Shown here one piece after another: positions 1-11,763 of a stretch of 64,000 nucleotides of DNA. The notes beneath the pieces were generated by a model. It was not told the origin of the DNA. It did not search any database and saw only the letters and a program-made list of their open reading frames with translations. Source of the stretch: Cranoglanis bouderius (taxonomy: Eukaryota > Chordata > Actinopteri > Siluriformes > Cranoglanididae); the NCBI GenBank assembly GCA_023630585.1, contig CM042555.1, forward strand, positions 19,640,001 through 19,704,000, given 5' to 3'. The position numbers were made by a program, and so were the translations under genes. The first letter of the stretch is position 1; each line of letters begins with the position of its first letter.

Positions 1-3000
1 GGCCAACAAACCCCACTTTTCCCTCATATACATCACAAGAAAATAATCCATAGTTACATACCAAAATATATTAGCGCGCTTGTTTAAAACAACTGTTTTA
101 CAAGGTGTCAGACAACATTAATACTGTATACTCAATTAAATTATATTTTATTTGTATACCACTTTTAACAATAGACGCAAAGCAGCTTTAAACAAACCAG
201 TGGCAACAATGGTGAGGAAAAACTACCTCAAACGACATGAGGAAGAAACCTCAAGAGGAACCAGGCTCATAAGGCAATCATCTTCTGATAGTGCGATTAT
301 AAATCATTAGAGACAACGCCACGAATGCTAAATATTGCGGTTTCACTGTAACATGACAAGCTGTGTTTTGTTTTTGTCTTATTAACTTCAAGGACAAGAA
401 AGAAGAGAGGCTGGCGAGGGAACGACTGTTTATATGTGCTATAACGCAAGTGAGAACAGGAACTAACTTGTTTCATGGACGTTCCACGATATTAACTGTA
501 ACTATAAGTGGATAAAAAGTAAGGCCTGTCATTCTGTAATAAATAAATCACAGTCAAACCTGCCGCTCAATTTGTCCACACAGATGAAACAGCAGGCCAG
601 AGGTTTGATCCGGTTATTTTGTCCACGTTTGTGAGTTTAAATGATCCGAGTGCTTTTTGTGACATTTGCTACTGAAAAAGAAAAAAAAAATCAAATAAAA
701 ATTAACCCCATGAAATCATAAAGTGAAAAAAATGGGTTCTTCAAAACAGTTAAATGGCATGCCTTTCTAATTGGGTTGTGAACAGAAAACCAAACCAAAG
801 AATTTGGTGCCAATAATTTTTTTTTGGATGTGTTATTCACATTATTTCTTAATGGCAAGACCTAATGCTGAAGAATCTAGCAAAAGAAAACAAGTACAAA
901 CCGAGCACTAAATCACAATTTCATGCTAATATTTGGGAGACTATGTTGAAATATTGAAACATACCGTAATTCCTACAATAACTTGAGGATTTGATGCAAA
1001 AAATGTTACACAAAGCAACAAATAACAACAAACTTTTAACACTTTAATGAAAGAAACTCTGTGTATATCTACAAATGTAATCCATCGACTCGTACAGTTT
1101 TCTCGGAGCTCATTAGAATTTACCGTAATAGTGAAAATGTGCGTTCTGTGGGAAAGCAGTCACGCAGCACGGAAATGTTCTTGGTACGTGTTTTATTGGT
1201 GCGTTTATGAGATCAGTAATCAATACGTGTGCCACAATAAAAAAGGAAATAATTTATACAATACAAATTTTAAAAAGACTTGTTCAATCTCCAACAGATA
1301 TGAAGTTCACTCTGCATGTGCATTCACATATAATATGAATACATTTTAAAAAACGCATTTTCTGTTGGGGTTTTCTCGAGCCGCTTGATTTCCAGACTGA
1401 GAAACAGAAATGAAAACAAAAAACTGGGCTTATGAAGTTTACTCCTTCCCTTCCAAACAAACTTCACTAAATCCGATGGAATATTTAAATGGACATTGTG
1501 AGGGATTAAAGAAAAGATGAAGGCATGTTAAAATTACTGTATTGGAAATCTGACTGGGTGTGAATACGCAAAACACAAAATAGGTCTTAGTGTTTTTATG
1601 TTGTTAATGCTAACAATGACATCCAGTACCAAGATTAAAAAAAATAAAAAATAAAGCTAAACCACACAACCTGATAAACGCAGATATAATAAATACGGCA
1701 AATTCATGAGCTGAACATTCATTAGCTTTGTTTCTTCACATGATAATTTTTGACCATCCTCACTCAGTGCTAAAGAGTGAAAGTGTGTTAAAGTCAAAGC
1801 CAAACCTCTGAACTAAAATTATATCGGTTTTAATGAGAAATAAGTCACGATGGAACTTTCATCTAAGCTGTTAATCATCATCACATTTTAAATCCAGAAC
1901 TGCCATAATTGTTGTTATTTAAAACATTTTTTTCAATTATTATTATTATTTTTTTTTTAATAAAAAGTTGTAAAGCAGTTCTCTTAATTCTAAATGCGAA
2001 TATAAATGAAATGGTATAAAATAAGCTGTGTTCAGGAAACCTTTGTGTAACCCCAAGCTGTTTAAGTTTGGAAACAAAATGGACGCTCACTTGTAAAGTC
2101 GCGCTTATTTATCTAAAATAGTTTTGGCCAAGAATATTTTAAGGTTAAATTATGTGAATAACTCACTAGCTATGGTGCCGAATAAATCTTCAAATCACGC
2201 AGTTTTATTTTTAAAAAAGTGAACTTATTTTGCAATTACAAGAAAATCGTCATGCATTTAGTTATACATTTTTAAAAATATTAAATATTCGCTTAAAAAG
2301 GTATATAAAAAAAAATATATTTGATTTTTTTTTTGCTGTCGTTATTACACTCTTAAAAAAAGGGTTCCTCGGGTGGGGAACAGTTCTAGCTTTTTTTAAA
2401 AGGGGTTCTGCTCGGGACCTTTACTGAAAGTTCCCTAGCAGAACAATTTAAAAATAAAATGCTAGAACATTCTCAGTGTCTTAAGGTTCTACCTAGAACA
2501 TTTTCCCCAGATAGATAAACTGAAGAAACTCTTTAGGGCCAAAAATCTCAAAATGGGTTCTGTGAAACATGGCCAAGGGGTCAGATTAATATATTATTAT
2601 TATTATTATTATTATTGTTGTGTGGACTATGTCTTTTTTTTTTTTGAACAGTTAGACGCGAGTGGCGTCCAAATAACTTTTCCCTACTTAAGGGTCAGAA
2701 ATGTCTGACTTCCCGCTTGAACGCAGCATTCGTTACCCAGCTACTTTGTTAACCAGTTGAAAATTTTAGGTCAGAGGTCAAGATGTTTAAAGTGAGGAGA
2801 AACAGTAGTACGGAAATATTTCACCAAAAAAACAAAAAAACAAAACAAAACAAACAACAAAAAAACAAGACAAAACCCTGATGCTGTAACGTTTCCTGGC
2901 CTTCATCAGCGTTCTCTGTTAGCCAGAATTACAATCCATTAGGAAAATATGTAATGGTTTCCATTATGTAATGGGAACTAGCTTAATGGGTTGCATTATA

Positions 3001-4073
3001 GAGATTTTCTGGCTAGTAAACGACACCAGAACCCAGTAGGACCTTCAGGAACCATTAGGAACACCACATTCCATTAAACTCACATTAAAATCCATTAGCA
3101 GTGAATGATTTTCTGACTGCTGATGTGTGTGCACACACACACACACACACACACTATAAACAGTTTAGTTCACAGATCAAACACTTCCCATGACTAGAAA
3201 AGTGAGTAACTAAATAAAATAAAATAAAAAGAGAGAGAGTGTGCTGCACTGCTGCAGTGGACAAACGGAAAAACATTTATATATATATGATGAGGAGTTT
3301 TTTTACGAAGCTCTCAGACACAGGGATTAAACATCGGATTAAAAGTTTGTACCCATTTAACAGGTAGCGTTAAATAATTTAATCTCCAACGTGGTCAAAA
3401 AAGACCAAAAGGACATTTAAAAAAAAAAAAAAAATTTAATATTAAAAATTTGCACTAAAGGGTGCTTTGAACATTACGTTCACACTAGCAAGCCACAAAG
3501 CAAACGGTTCCCCGCTCACAACAGTTAGTTCTAATTTACTCTGTCACGAAAGAAAAAACTTACACGCATGCTTTCATCATATCCCGTCATATACGACTTC
3601 TCGTTAAACGTTTATCGAGACATGAAGGAAGGAAGTAGCGGGGAGTGTATGTAGCTTATCTCGCTTTGCTAGAGATCTGAGAAATGCAAATCAAACAACC
3701 GATTTTCACACTGACTGATGCGTTATTTTCATTCGTGTTTAACTATCTAGCTTTAGAAGCTTTATATAGCTACTATCGTTAACACTGGACGGGCCACGCC
3801 CACAAGCCCCACCGGCGACCCGTCACTTTCTCGTGTGAACGTTATCAGTAACAAAGCGTTGCGCTTTTTCTAGCTATAGGAGCTTTGCCTTCATTTGAAA
3901 AACTAGAGCGCCCCCTAACAGACACCGCCGGCACTGAGACGCGTTGAACGCCGTCGTACAGACAGCGAGGAGACGACAGACGACAGGAAGAGGAGCGGGG
4001 AAAAGAGAAAGGAGAACGTTTTCAGGAAGCCCTTTGGTTGTTGTTTTTTGTTTTTTTTTGTCGTTATTCTCGG
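1..4073. other. Gene-free flank with repeats, downstream of pcyt2
   Basis: I found no convincing coding exon on either strand. The proximal part (roughly 3700-4073) is probably 3' untranslated or flanking sequence of pcyt2, which is transcribed leftward. The rest is AT-rich and holds repeat-like segments: a block around 425-540 that recurs near 15545-15640; a block around 2345-2560 rich in GGTTC/GAACC motifs; a block at 2880-3120 with repeated TAATGG/CCATTA words; short (ATT)n near 2590; and (CA)n at 3127-3153. Short open frames here look random and lack family resemblance. Confidence 0.6.
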
Positions 4074-5834
4074 TTACTGAGCAGCAGCTTGGTTTTTCTC
4101 TCCGTCGTCTTTGTGCTTCAGAGCCTCGATCACGGCCATCTCCTTCGCCTCCTTCTTCTGGTTTCTCTCCTCAAACTGCAGCCTGAGTGGACGAGTGGAA
4201 AATGGGTGGAGTTAAGAGCTAGCTGTTTCCAATGACAACCTGTTTCATTTAGTAGTTACTTTTTCGTTACTCTTAATGATTAGATTTTGAAATCCAGGTA
4301 TAAATATGACGGCCTTGTGATACCACGTGACCGATACGGAGCTACACTATTTCGATCACACACACACACACACACACACACCTGTTAGCGATGATCCTCT
4401 GCACGATGTCGTCGGTGCTGAGGCCGTTCTTGCTGTCCAGGGTCTGGAATATTCCTCGCTTCCTTGGCTCCTGTCAATCAACAAGCGACACATCAGTGAA
4501 ATTAAAAGTAAAACACATTTAGAGTCATGTGACTACAACCGAACAAAATATGAACATCGTGAGATAAAATAAACGGCACGCAGGTCTTTATTTCGAACAC
4601 GCATGTCATTTAATCACTTCCTTTTTTTTTTAAATAATATGTTAAACACGAGGTCAACTGCACTCACAGTGTAGGGGTCAGATCCGTCCTTATCCGGGAA
4701 AACCTCCGTTTTTCCGTGAAACACCAGGTCGACCTGCGGAGGGACGACCAATCAGAACGTCACGTTCGTGTTTATTCATCCATCGGTCATGTTATAATAA
4801 TTACGTATTAATAACTCATGTTTGGAACGTAACTAGTCAAGCTGTTGTATTTTATACAGGATATAAGTTGACGCTGATGAAAGCTCGAGTTCACCTTAAA
4901 GTGGTCCAGGAGGTCTTTGCCTATGGCGTACGGTGCACCGATCACCACTTCTGACACGTACTGAAAAAGAAAAAAAAAAAAAAAAGGGGGATCAAATGTT
5001 TCATAAGAAATTTCTCGAGGACGTCACATTACGCGCTGTACGACCGCAGACCTCAACTCGCAACCGCAACGTTTACGGCGAAATCAGGTTGAAAAAAATC
5101 GTATCGTAAACCCGGGTTTAGCTAGGTTAGCTTTCCATCGTTGGGTTTGGTTAACTAACGCAAAACGCAGCTAATTTCCTGTGTTACTAGTAAGCGATTA
5201 TATACGAAATGTTAAACAACGTTTCCGTAATCTACAAATAAGCACGCTCGACAAGAAACGTGTGATGTAACACGTAATTTCAACTAAGTTCTGACGTTAG
5301 ATACAATTTTATTGGATGTAATATAGGAAGTGAACTATAATGCTGAATGTCTGCGTAATTCCCAAAGAAGCTTCCGGATGCCCCCTCCGGCTTAGCCCCG
5401 AATCTCTTCACATTCAGAGTGGAAAGTGTGACAGAATACAGTGCACAGCGTGTCATTTGAGACACATCTTTGTTGTTCATTGTTCTTCAACCCCACTGCT
5501 CTACATTCTCTCCTGCCCTGGAACACCAACGTGCCCCTCCCCTCCCCTCTCCTCTGCAATGAAAACACTGGTCCATTGTCCTGAGGAATGTGTGTGACGG
5601 CAGAAAGCGGGGACGAGCCGAGACGCGCGCACAAGCTGATTGACGGAGGTGCACAGGAGACAGTAATACTTAGTGCAATGAGACCAATAACGCCTGGTGC
5701 ATACTGCAAAGGTGTGTGTGTGTGTGTGTGTGTGTGTGTCTCACCCGACAAGCCAGCACACTCAGAGTTCTCTCGTGGATGTTCATAATTGGGTAGTTCT
5801 TCCCTTTGTAGCGGTTCACTTCCTGTAACGTGCG

Positions 5835-5872
<38 letters not shown>

Positions 5873-6173
5873 TTACCGAATATGTAACTATAAACTACTA
5901 CAACATAAGTTTACACACCCACACACCCAAAACCTGCATATTTTATAAATGTATTTGATGGTTCTCAGGTTCTGTCCCAAATGCTACAAACTGTGACTAG
6001 GTAGTGTTCTTATTAGGAAGCGAGCTTTAGAGCTGTCTTTAGAATCAATCTTCTCCATTTGGGACACGTACTCAGCGGAGTGATGATGCGGAGACATTCG
6101 CAATGTTGTCTATGCTGCCCATGCAGTGTGATTTGGGTCCGCAGGGGACTGACGATGGTGAAATCTTTGTGGT

Positions 6174-6204
<31 letters not shown>

Positions 6205-7199
6205 GGTGTGTGATTTGGGACAGGTCCTCAGTGGATTCAGTGACGGGTTGGTAAGCAGTGTTTATGTGGCCTATATAGTCACTAAGGTGTGTGGCTTGGG
6301 ACGAGTCCACAGTGGACTGATGATAGTTTTTTGATAGTTAAGGTCAATAAGCACTATATTGTGATTGTGGATGGTACATTTGGGACAAGGCCACCCAGGT
6401 GAGCAGGACTCCTCACACACCTGGTCGAAGTGCAGACCGACGATGATGTAGGGTCTCTCGGCTTGTTTGAACACCGTCTCTAGGAAGTCGAGGTGACCGA
6501 TGTCTTATCGGCCGGAGACGGTTAAGGCTCAAACACACACACACACACACACATTTGAGACAGAGGACAAGTGCAAACTGACCACAGGGGTTTGTGAAGG
6601 TTGTTTATGTGGCCTATGTAGTGAATATGGCGTGTGGTTTGGGACGCGTCCGCAGCAGACGGACGGTGATGGTGAGGTGTCTAATGGCGTTTCTGTGGCC
6701 TTTATAGTGAACAAAGCCACAGTGAGAACACTAAGTAGGCACACTCTAGCAAAACTGGCTGTGACCTTTGACCTGGGCTTTAGCGTGTGGTCAGTAAAGG
6801 GTCAGAAGGATACGGAAGAGGTCGAACGCTCCGGCTACGTAAATGATGGTGTCTCCGGGCTGCGGCTCTTTACCCGACGCAAACTGGATGATCTTCTGAG
6901 ACGTCTGGAGGAACTGAGACACGCCGGTCCAGGGGCTGTGGCCTTTAGGACCCTGAGGAGGACACACACACGCGCGCACACACACTTAGACTGTGCAAAA
7001 GTCTAGGCACCCTTCTTAATACTAATGTGTTCCAATGTGTTTAATACTAAAGGTTAAATTTGTTACAGACAGAAATCAGTAACATTCAATAACAGATCAC
7101 TTTTAAAATTAAAAATGGAGCGAGATCAGTGACTGCAGCTCACATGTGCCCCCTAGTGACCACAGTGCATATAGACACGGGTTTCATATGCACCAATAC

Positions 7200-7245
<46 letters not shown>

Positions 7246-7292
7246 CTCACCTTTCCAAAGTTATCTGCATGCTGCTTGTATTCTGAGTTATC

Positions 7293-7331
<39 letters not shown>

Positions 7332-7396
7332 TGTAAGGTTAATTTGACCTGTAATGCCTCTGTGTAATCAATAAAAAAATTTTTTAATAAAAAAGT

Positions 7397-7435
<39 letters not shown>

Positions 7436-7533
7436 ATGTTGGCGTGATGAGCTTTAGTCATCAGCAGCATGCGGCCCACCAGGTCTGTTGTGGACACACC
7501 CTGCGTGCGTTTGCATTCCCTGTGGAGTGGAAA

Positions 7534-7583
<50 letters not shown>

Positions 7584-7843
7584 AGCAGTCATGAGATTGT
7601 ACAACCTCTATCACCCTATTTACACACCTGTGTGTGTGTGTGTGTGTGTGAAGCCTCACCTGTACCGATCTGCACGTTTCACCTCCTCATAAGTGTCCTT
7701 TCCATCCACTGTTAACGTGATGTCATCTGACAAACCCCACACACACACACACACACACACACGGAAATTAATTTCTGAAAACCCTAATTGTTTTTCCAGT
7801 GAGATATTTTTGTAATTAATGTAATTATGCAAATAATTTCACA

Positions 7844-7883
<40 letters not shown>

Positions 7884-8602
7884 TTGGTGCCCCTTATTAA
7901 CACACTGCACTTTGTCTGGCCACAAGAGATCAAACGAGAAAAAGAAAGAAATCACAAAACTAAAGTAATCACGTAAAACATGCGAGTAAACACCTACGAA
8001 GTTAAACACAAACACGTCATCAGGTAAACAAACAAACAAACAAACCCAGGTGTTTTAATGTCTATCCTGACGGTTTCGATTTGGCATGACTGAAGTGCGC
8101 GAGCGTTAGCGGTCGGAGTCCGCGTCACAGTTTGCGCTGGAGGTCAGCAGACACCTCGGTGGAGAGAGCGGACGCACAGACGGCTTCCTGTTTTCCCGCC
8201 GCTGGTGCTGACGCTGCAGTGTACATCGGACTAAAATGATCAGACGAGCGCGGAGTTTGGTGAAAAAACAGCCGGTCTGTTATTTTCTCAGAGGGGGACG
8301 GAGAAAAACACCCACAGGTCCGGTCTGGAGGGAAATAGAACCACGACCCCACGTACATGTAACCCATCAGCAATGTGGCTGCTCCTGCGGGTGATCTGAT
8401 ACGGGTACGCGTGTGTCCGATCTCGTTTTCCCGCTCACCTCCGTGCACGCAGAAATCGCAGTCGTGTTTGTCGAGCGTCTCCAGCGTGGTGACGTACGGC
8501 GCTCCCTCTACGATCTCGTCCACCCACTTTATGGCTCGCACCATCTTATAGCGCTCCTCCTGAGTGAACACCGGCAGGCCCTTGTGCTTCGCTATCTCTC
8601 CT

Positions 8603-8648
<46 letters not shown>

Positions 8649-8808
8649 GAGAAAGTGTAAAAAAAAAAAAAAGTGTAAGGAGAAAGGTTGTGAAGGTGAA
8701 AAAACAAGCAGTACTCTTACCGTCTGTGTGAACTCCAACCACCAGGTAATCGCCCATCGCCTTCGCCTGCCGCAACTGGTTAGAGTGGCCATAATGTACC
8801 ATGTCATA

Positions 8809-8860
<52 letters not shown>

Positions 8861-8913
8861 TGGTGATGATGTGGTTAAGGTGTACTGTATCATGAAGTCT
8901 ATAAAGGCCTCAG

Positions 8914-8958
<45 letters not shown>

Positions 8959-9788
8959 GATGATGATACAGAATTACACAGTGCCTAGCGGAGGCAGTAA
9001 AAGGAGGATAAAGACGTGATTAGTGATTAGAGTGTAACGCTGAACATGATGCTTCCACCACCATGCTTCACCGTGATCGGCAGTGTCTGCGCCTTTGTGC
9101 CAAGGCCAAAAGCATCGATTTTGCTTCCATCGGACCAGAGAACGAGAGAATCTTTCATAGATCTAACGTCACATTTTATCTGAATACTTGCATAAATATG
9201 CGGAAATGTTTTATTCGAATAATTGTTTATTAACATTTATTAGTTGTCAGTAAAAAAAATTTAAAAAAAACAACTCAGCAGCATTAAACTAAAACACCTT
9301 GAGAGTGGGTAAAAGAGCGCGCGGGTGTTTCGGTTCACTTCAAATGTTTACTTTTTTTTTTTACTTCATTTCTTCGTTCTATGTTTAAAATTGGGACGAA
9401 TCCCAAATGACTTCCCTGAAGAACACGAAGTGCACTAGACGGGCTGTAACCGCCGTTATCTTGTTCCCTGAGTAGTCCCGTAATGTAGGGTGTAGAGGTG
9501 TATTTGGGAACCAACCAAAGAGTTAGCTAGCGGCTAGAGGAAAAAATCGTTAAAAAGAACGCTAGTTTCTTTATGTGCCGTGTTATTTTGAGATATTGGG
9601 CTATTTCATGTATCAGTGTATAGTTTGTGAGGCAGTTGTGTTGTGGTTGTTGTGTAATATTTCTGAGGTAAATGTACGCACCAGCCGTCACACCACACTC
9701 GGACTATTCTCTTCCTTTTCTCGGCTCCTCGCTGAGACGCTTCCGCTCCTTCAGCCTCCTGAGCCGCGTGGTGTCCGTTTTTAATCAT
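4074..9788 (-). CDS. pcyt2: Ethanolamine-phosphate cytidylyltransferase (13 coding exons)
   Basis: The enzyme makes CDP-ethanolamine from CTP and phosphoethanolamine, the rate-setting step of the Kennedy pathway to phosphatidylethanolamine, in the cytosol. Coding exons, 5' to 3': 9682-9788, 8721-8809, 8439-8600, 7660-7726, 7435-7519, 7251-7292, 6814-6952, 6421-6503, 5745-5822, 4895-4960, 4668-4733, 4382-4470, 4074-4182. All phases agree and give 393 aa (human about 389). The protein has two cytidylyltransferase folds: the first carries HYGH (residues 41-44) and RTQGVSTT (146-153), the second carries HIGH (231-234). The start is the ATG at 9786-9788, reading MIKNG as in mammals; an upstream in-frame ATG at 9803 is less likely. 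The 42-nt exon 6 matches in position the alternatively spliced exon of mammalian PCYT2 and can be skipped in frame. Exon 8 uses a weak-looking AAG acceptor. Confidence 0.95.
5712..5869. repeat. (GT)n and (CA)n tracts flanking pcyt2 exon 9
   Basis: A (GT)n run at 5712-5739 ends a few bases from the donor of exon 9. A (CA)n run at 5836-5869 begins 14 bases beyond the acceptor. In the transcript these are complementary. Confidence 0.9.
6130..6720. repeat. Degenerate ~110-bp repeat units around pcyt2 exon 8
   Basis: Phrases such as TTTATGTGGCCTAT, TAGTGAAnAtGGcGTGTGG and TTGGGACg..TCC.CAG recur at about 6120-6330 and again at 6595-6720. They resemble inverted-repeat ends of a non-autonomous DNA transposon family also visible at 9405-9510 and 45716-45932. 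Exon 8 of pcyt2 (6421-6503) sits between the copies. A (TA)n tract interrupts the first block at about 6178-6204. Confidence 0.5.
7205..7880. repeat. Cluster of (GT)n, (GA)n and (CA)n microsatellites in pcyt2
   Basis: Runs occur at about 7205-7236 (GT), 7294-7328 (GA), 7398-7434 (CA), 7532-7579 (CA), 7630-7650 (GT), 7738-7762 (CA) and 7846-7880 (GT). They occupy most of the introns around exons 4 to 6. The 7398-7434 tract forms the donor site of exon 5 on the minus strand. Confidence 0.9.
8604..8958. repeat. (CA)n, (GA)n and (ATT)n tracts around pcyt2 exon 2
   Basis: (CA)n at 8604-8646 lies just upstream of the exon 3 acceptor. (GA)n at 8812-8858 forms the pyrimidine tract of the exon 2 acceptor on the minus strand. 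(ATT)n spans 8915-8958. Confidence 0.9.
9040..9160 (-). pseudogene. Tc1/mariner-like transposase remnant in pcyt2 intron 1
   Basis: Reverse-strand translation contains VLWSDGSK followed some 20 residues later by TVKHGGGSIM. Both are signatures of the central catalytic region of Tc1-family transposases. Only a short piece survives, with no terminal repeats nearby, so it is a dead fragment. Confidence 0.7.
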
Positions 9789-10070
9789 CGTCAAAACTTC
9801 CACTGAGTCTAGAAAAGCGTGTAAACGCGAAGACTTTTGTTTTGTGTGTGTGTGTTGTTGTTGTTGTTGTTGAAGTGTGTATTCTCTGTTCCTGTTCGCC
9901 GGCCGGTGGCGATTGCAAAAGACCTACGTATCCGAGCCGACACCTCCTTACTCCGCGCAATGGACGTAGTTACGTCGTTACGTCAGAGTCCATGCGTGAC
10001 CCGGATCACTTCAGTGAGTCAGATCATTTGGCTCAGCTCACCGATACGAGTCGATTCATTCGAGTCCTAA
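9789..10070 (-). promoter_or_regulatory. Probable pcyt2 promoter / 5' UTR
   Basis: This is the segment directly upstream of the pcyt2 start. It holds several ACGTC/GACGT words in close succession at about 9963-9986, including TTACGTCA, a CRE/ATF-like site, followed by moderately CpG-rich DNA. No TATA box is evident, as is usual for a housekeeping gene. The transcription start cannot be placed from sequence alone. A (TTG)n run lies at about 9855-9871. Confidence 0.4.
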
Positions 10071-10264
10071 ATTGTTCTTCTTTGTCTAATGGTGGCAGAA
10101 ATTGTTTCATAAAATGCTACTCTAATTTCTCCTAAGGAACTAAATCACAACTACTCTGCAGTGCACTTAATACAGTTTATTCCAGTAGGTGTTAAGAAAG
10201 AAAGAAAGAAGGTAAATAAAAAAGAATGAAAGGAAAAAGAAAGAAAAATAATGAACGAATGAAT

Positions 10265-10355
10265 GAACCGACTCACATATTAAAACAAATGGTTCAAAGA
10301 GTCAATTTGTTCGTGAACGACACATCACTAGTAGTTCTCACCAGAAGGTAAATGA

Positions 10356-10415
<60 letters not shown>

Positions 10416-10690
10416 GAAGCTAAGTAAAGAAAAAAGAAATAGTCAAGATAGAAATAAGAAAGAAAAAAGAAAGAAAGAAGTTTAACAAATAAGAAGGAAT
10501 AAAGTTATAACACAGTAATAAGAAAGAAAGAAAGAAAAGGGGAAGCTAAAAAATATATATGTAAAAAAAAAAAAAAAAAAAAAAAAGCAGAAAGAAAGAT
10601 TCCGAATCGACTCACGTCTTAGAAGAGCCGGTTCAAAGAGTCGATTCGTTCGTGAAGGACACTTCACTAGTAGTTCTCACCAGAGCTATA
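10265..10690. repeat. Direct repeat pair flanking (AAT)n and A/G-rich DNA
   Basis: A segment of about 80 bp occurs at 10268-10348 and again at 10612-10690. It contains GGTTCAAAGAGTC, TTCGTTCGTGAA and TCACTAGTAGTTCTCACCAG. Between the copies lie (AAT)n at 10356-10414 and GAAA-rich sequence. A related motif with GAGTCGA and GATTCA words occurs near 10045 and near 25020-25080. The arrangement looks like a non-autonomous DNA transposon with a later local duplication. Confidence 0.6.
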
Positions 10691-11086
10691 AATATGTATC
10701 TGTGGTTCTCACTGTAACCCTTTTTTTACTCCCCTCTTATGCCCCTTTAATGTAGTACACACAATATTTTTTAAACTATAAAAGGTTCTTTTTCCTCTCC
10801 TACAAAACACTGGTTTCAAAAATATTGGCACCATCAAGGGTGAAGACAACATTTTTATTCTCCTTTCTTTGCAAGCCGGTTCTGGGTGGCCACACCCTGC
10901 TGCTTAGCAGAATTCAGTATCAAAGTAGAATTTCAGTATAAAAGTAGAAATTCTTTTAGCAGTTTTTGCCATTTTTGATTGAATTTCTAAAAATATTTGT
11001 GTATATTTTTTTATTTACGTTCTTTAGAAGGGTGCCAATAATTCTGGTGCTAGCTGTGTCTAATGTTACACTAGCTATGCAGGCAG

Positions 11087-11092
<6 letters not shown>

Positions 11093-11144
<52 letters not shown>
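11093..11144. repeat. (GT)n microsatellite
   Basis: About 26 uninterrupted GT units lie between pcyt2 and gcg. The rest of 9789-11763 holds repeats and no recognised gene. Confidence 0.95.
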
Positions 11145-11146
<2 letters not shown>

Positions 11147-11269
11147 CTGAAATTGCTCTGATCTTTTCTTTCCCGTGCCATTACACACGTCTCTGATATA
11201 AACAACATTAAAGCAGCCATAAGCAATCTGACAACCAATGAAAGTAAAGGCACTTATTGAACATGAAGT

Positions 11270-11275
11270 TTTATT
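11270..11275 (-). terminator. Candidate poly(A) signal for gcg
   Basis: AATAAA on the minus strand lies about 490 bases downstream of the gcg stop codon. It is the only full hexamer I noted in a sensible position, but AT-rich flanks give such hexamers by chance. Confidence 0.3.
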
Positions 11276-11501
11276 TTGCAGAGCAGGGCACCGTTTTTGA
11301 AACTACATTTTCTTTCACACTCGCTAAACCTGAGAGTTTGGAAAAATTTCACCTGAGTTTCCATTTTATAAATATTAAGCATTAAAAATAGTGTAAATCT
11401 ATTAGAAAAATATTTCTTTTTCATATACTTGACTTTTCAAGTGTAGCACAAATCTCTGGCAAATAAATACTCACAGTACAAACAATTGAATGTTAAATAT
11501 A

Positions 11502-11627
<126 letters not shown>

Positions 11628-11763
11628 GCTTTGGATTTCCTGTGTTGTATCAGCTCTGGCTAAGGACTATGGCTTTTTCATGATTTGAAGATTCTCAGGG
11701 TTAAGAACAACATCCTAAAAGTTGTCTCCGGGAACGGGAAGCACTCTGTCTTTCTCCGGGACT

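Noticed and set aside
4038..4235. Plus-strand frames of 65-80 aa overlapping the pcyt2 last exon
   Set aside because: They are antisense shadows of the pcyt2 C-terminal exon and its 3' flank.
8125..8802. 225-aa minus-strand frame treated as one exon
   Set aside because: It spans pcyt2 exons 2 and 3 plus a (CA)n intron and intron 3; consensus splice sites and family alignment show only 8721-8809 and 8439-8600 are coding.
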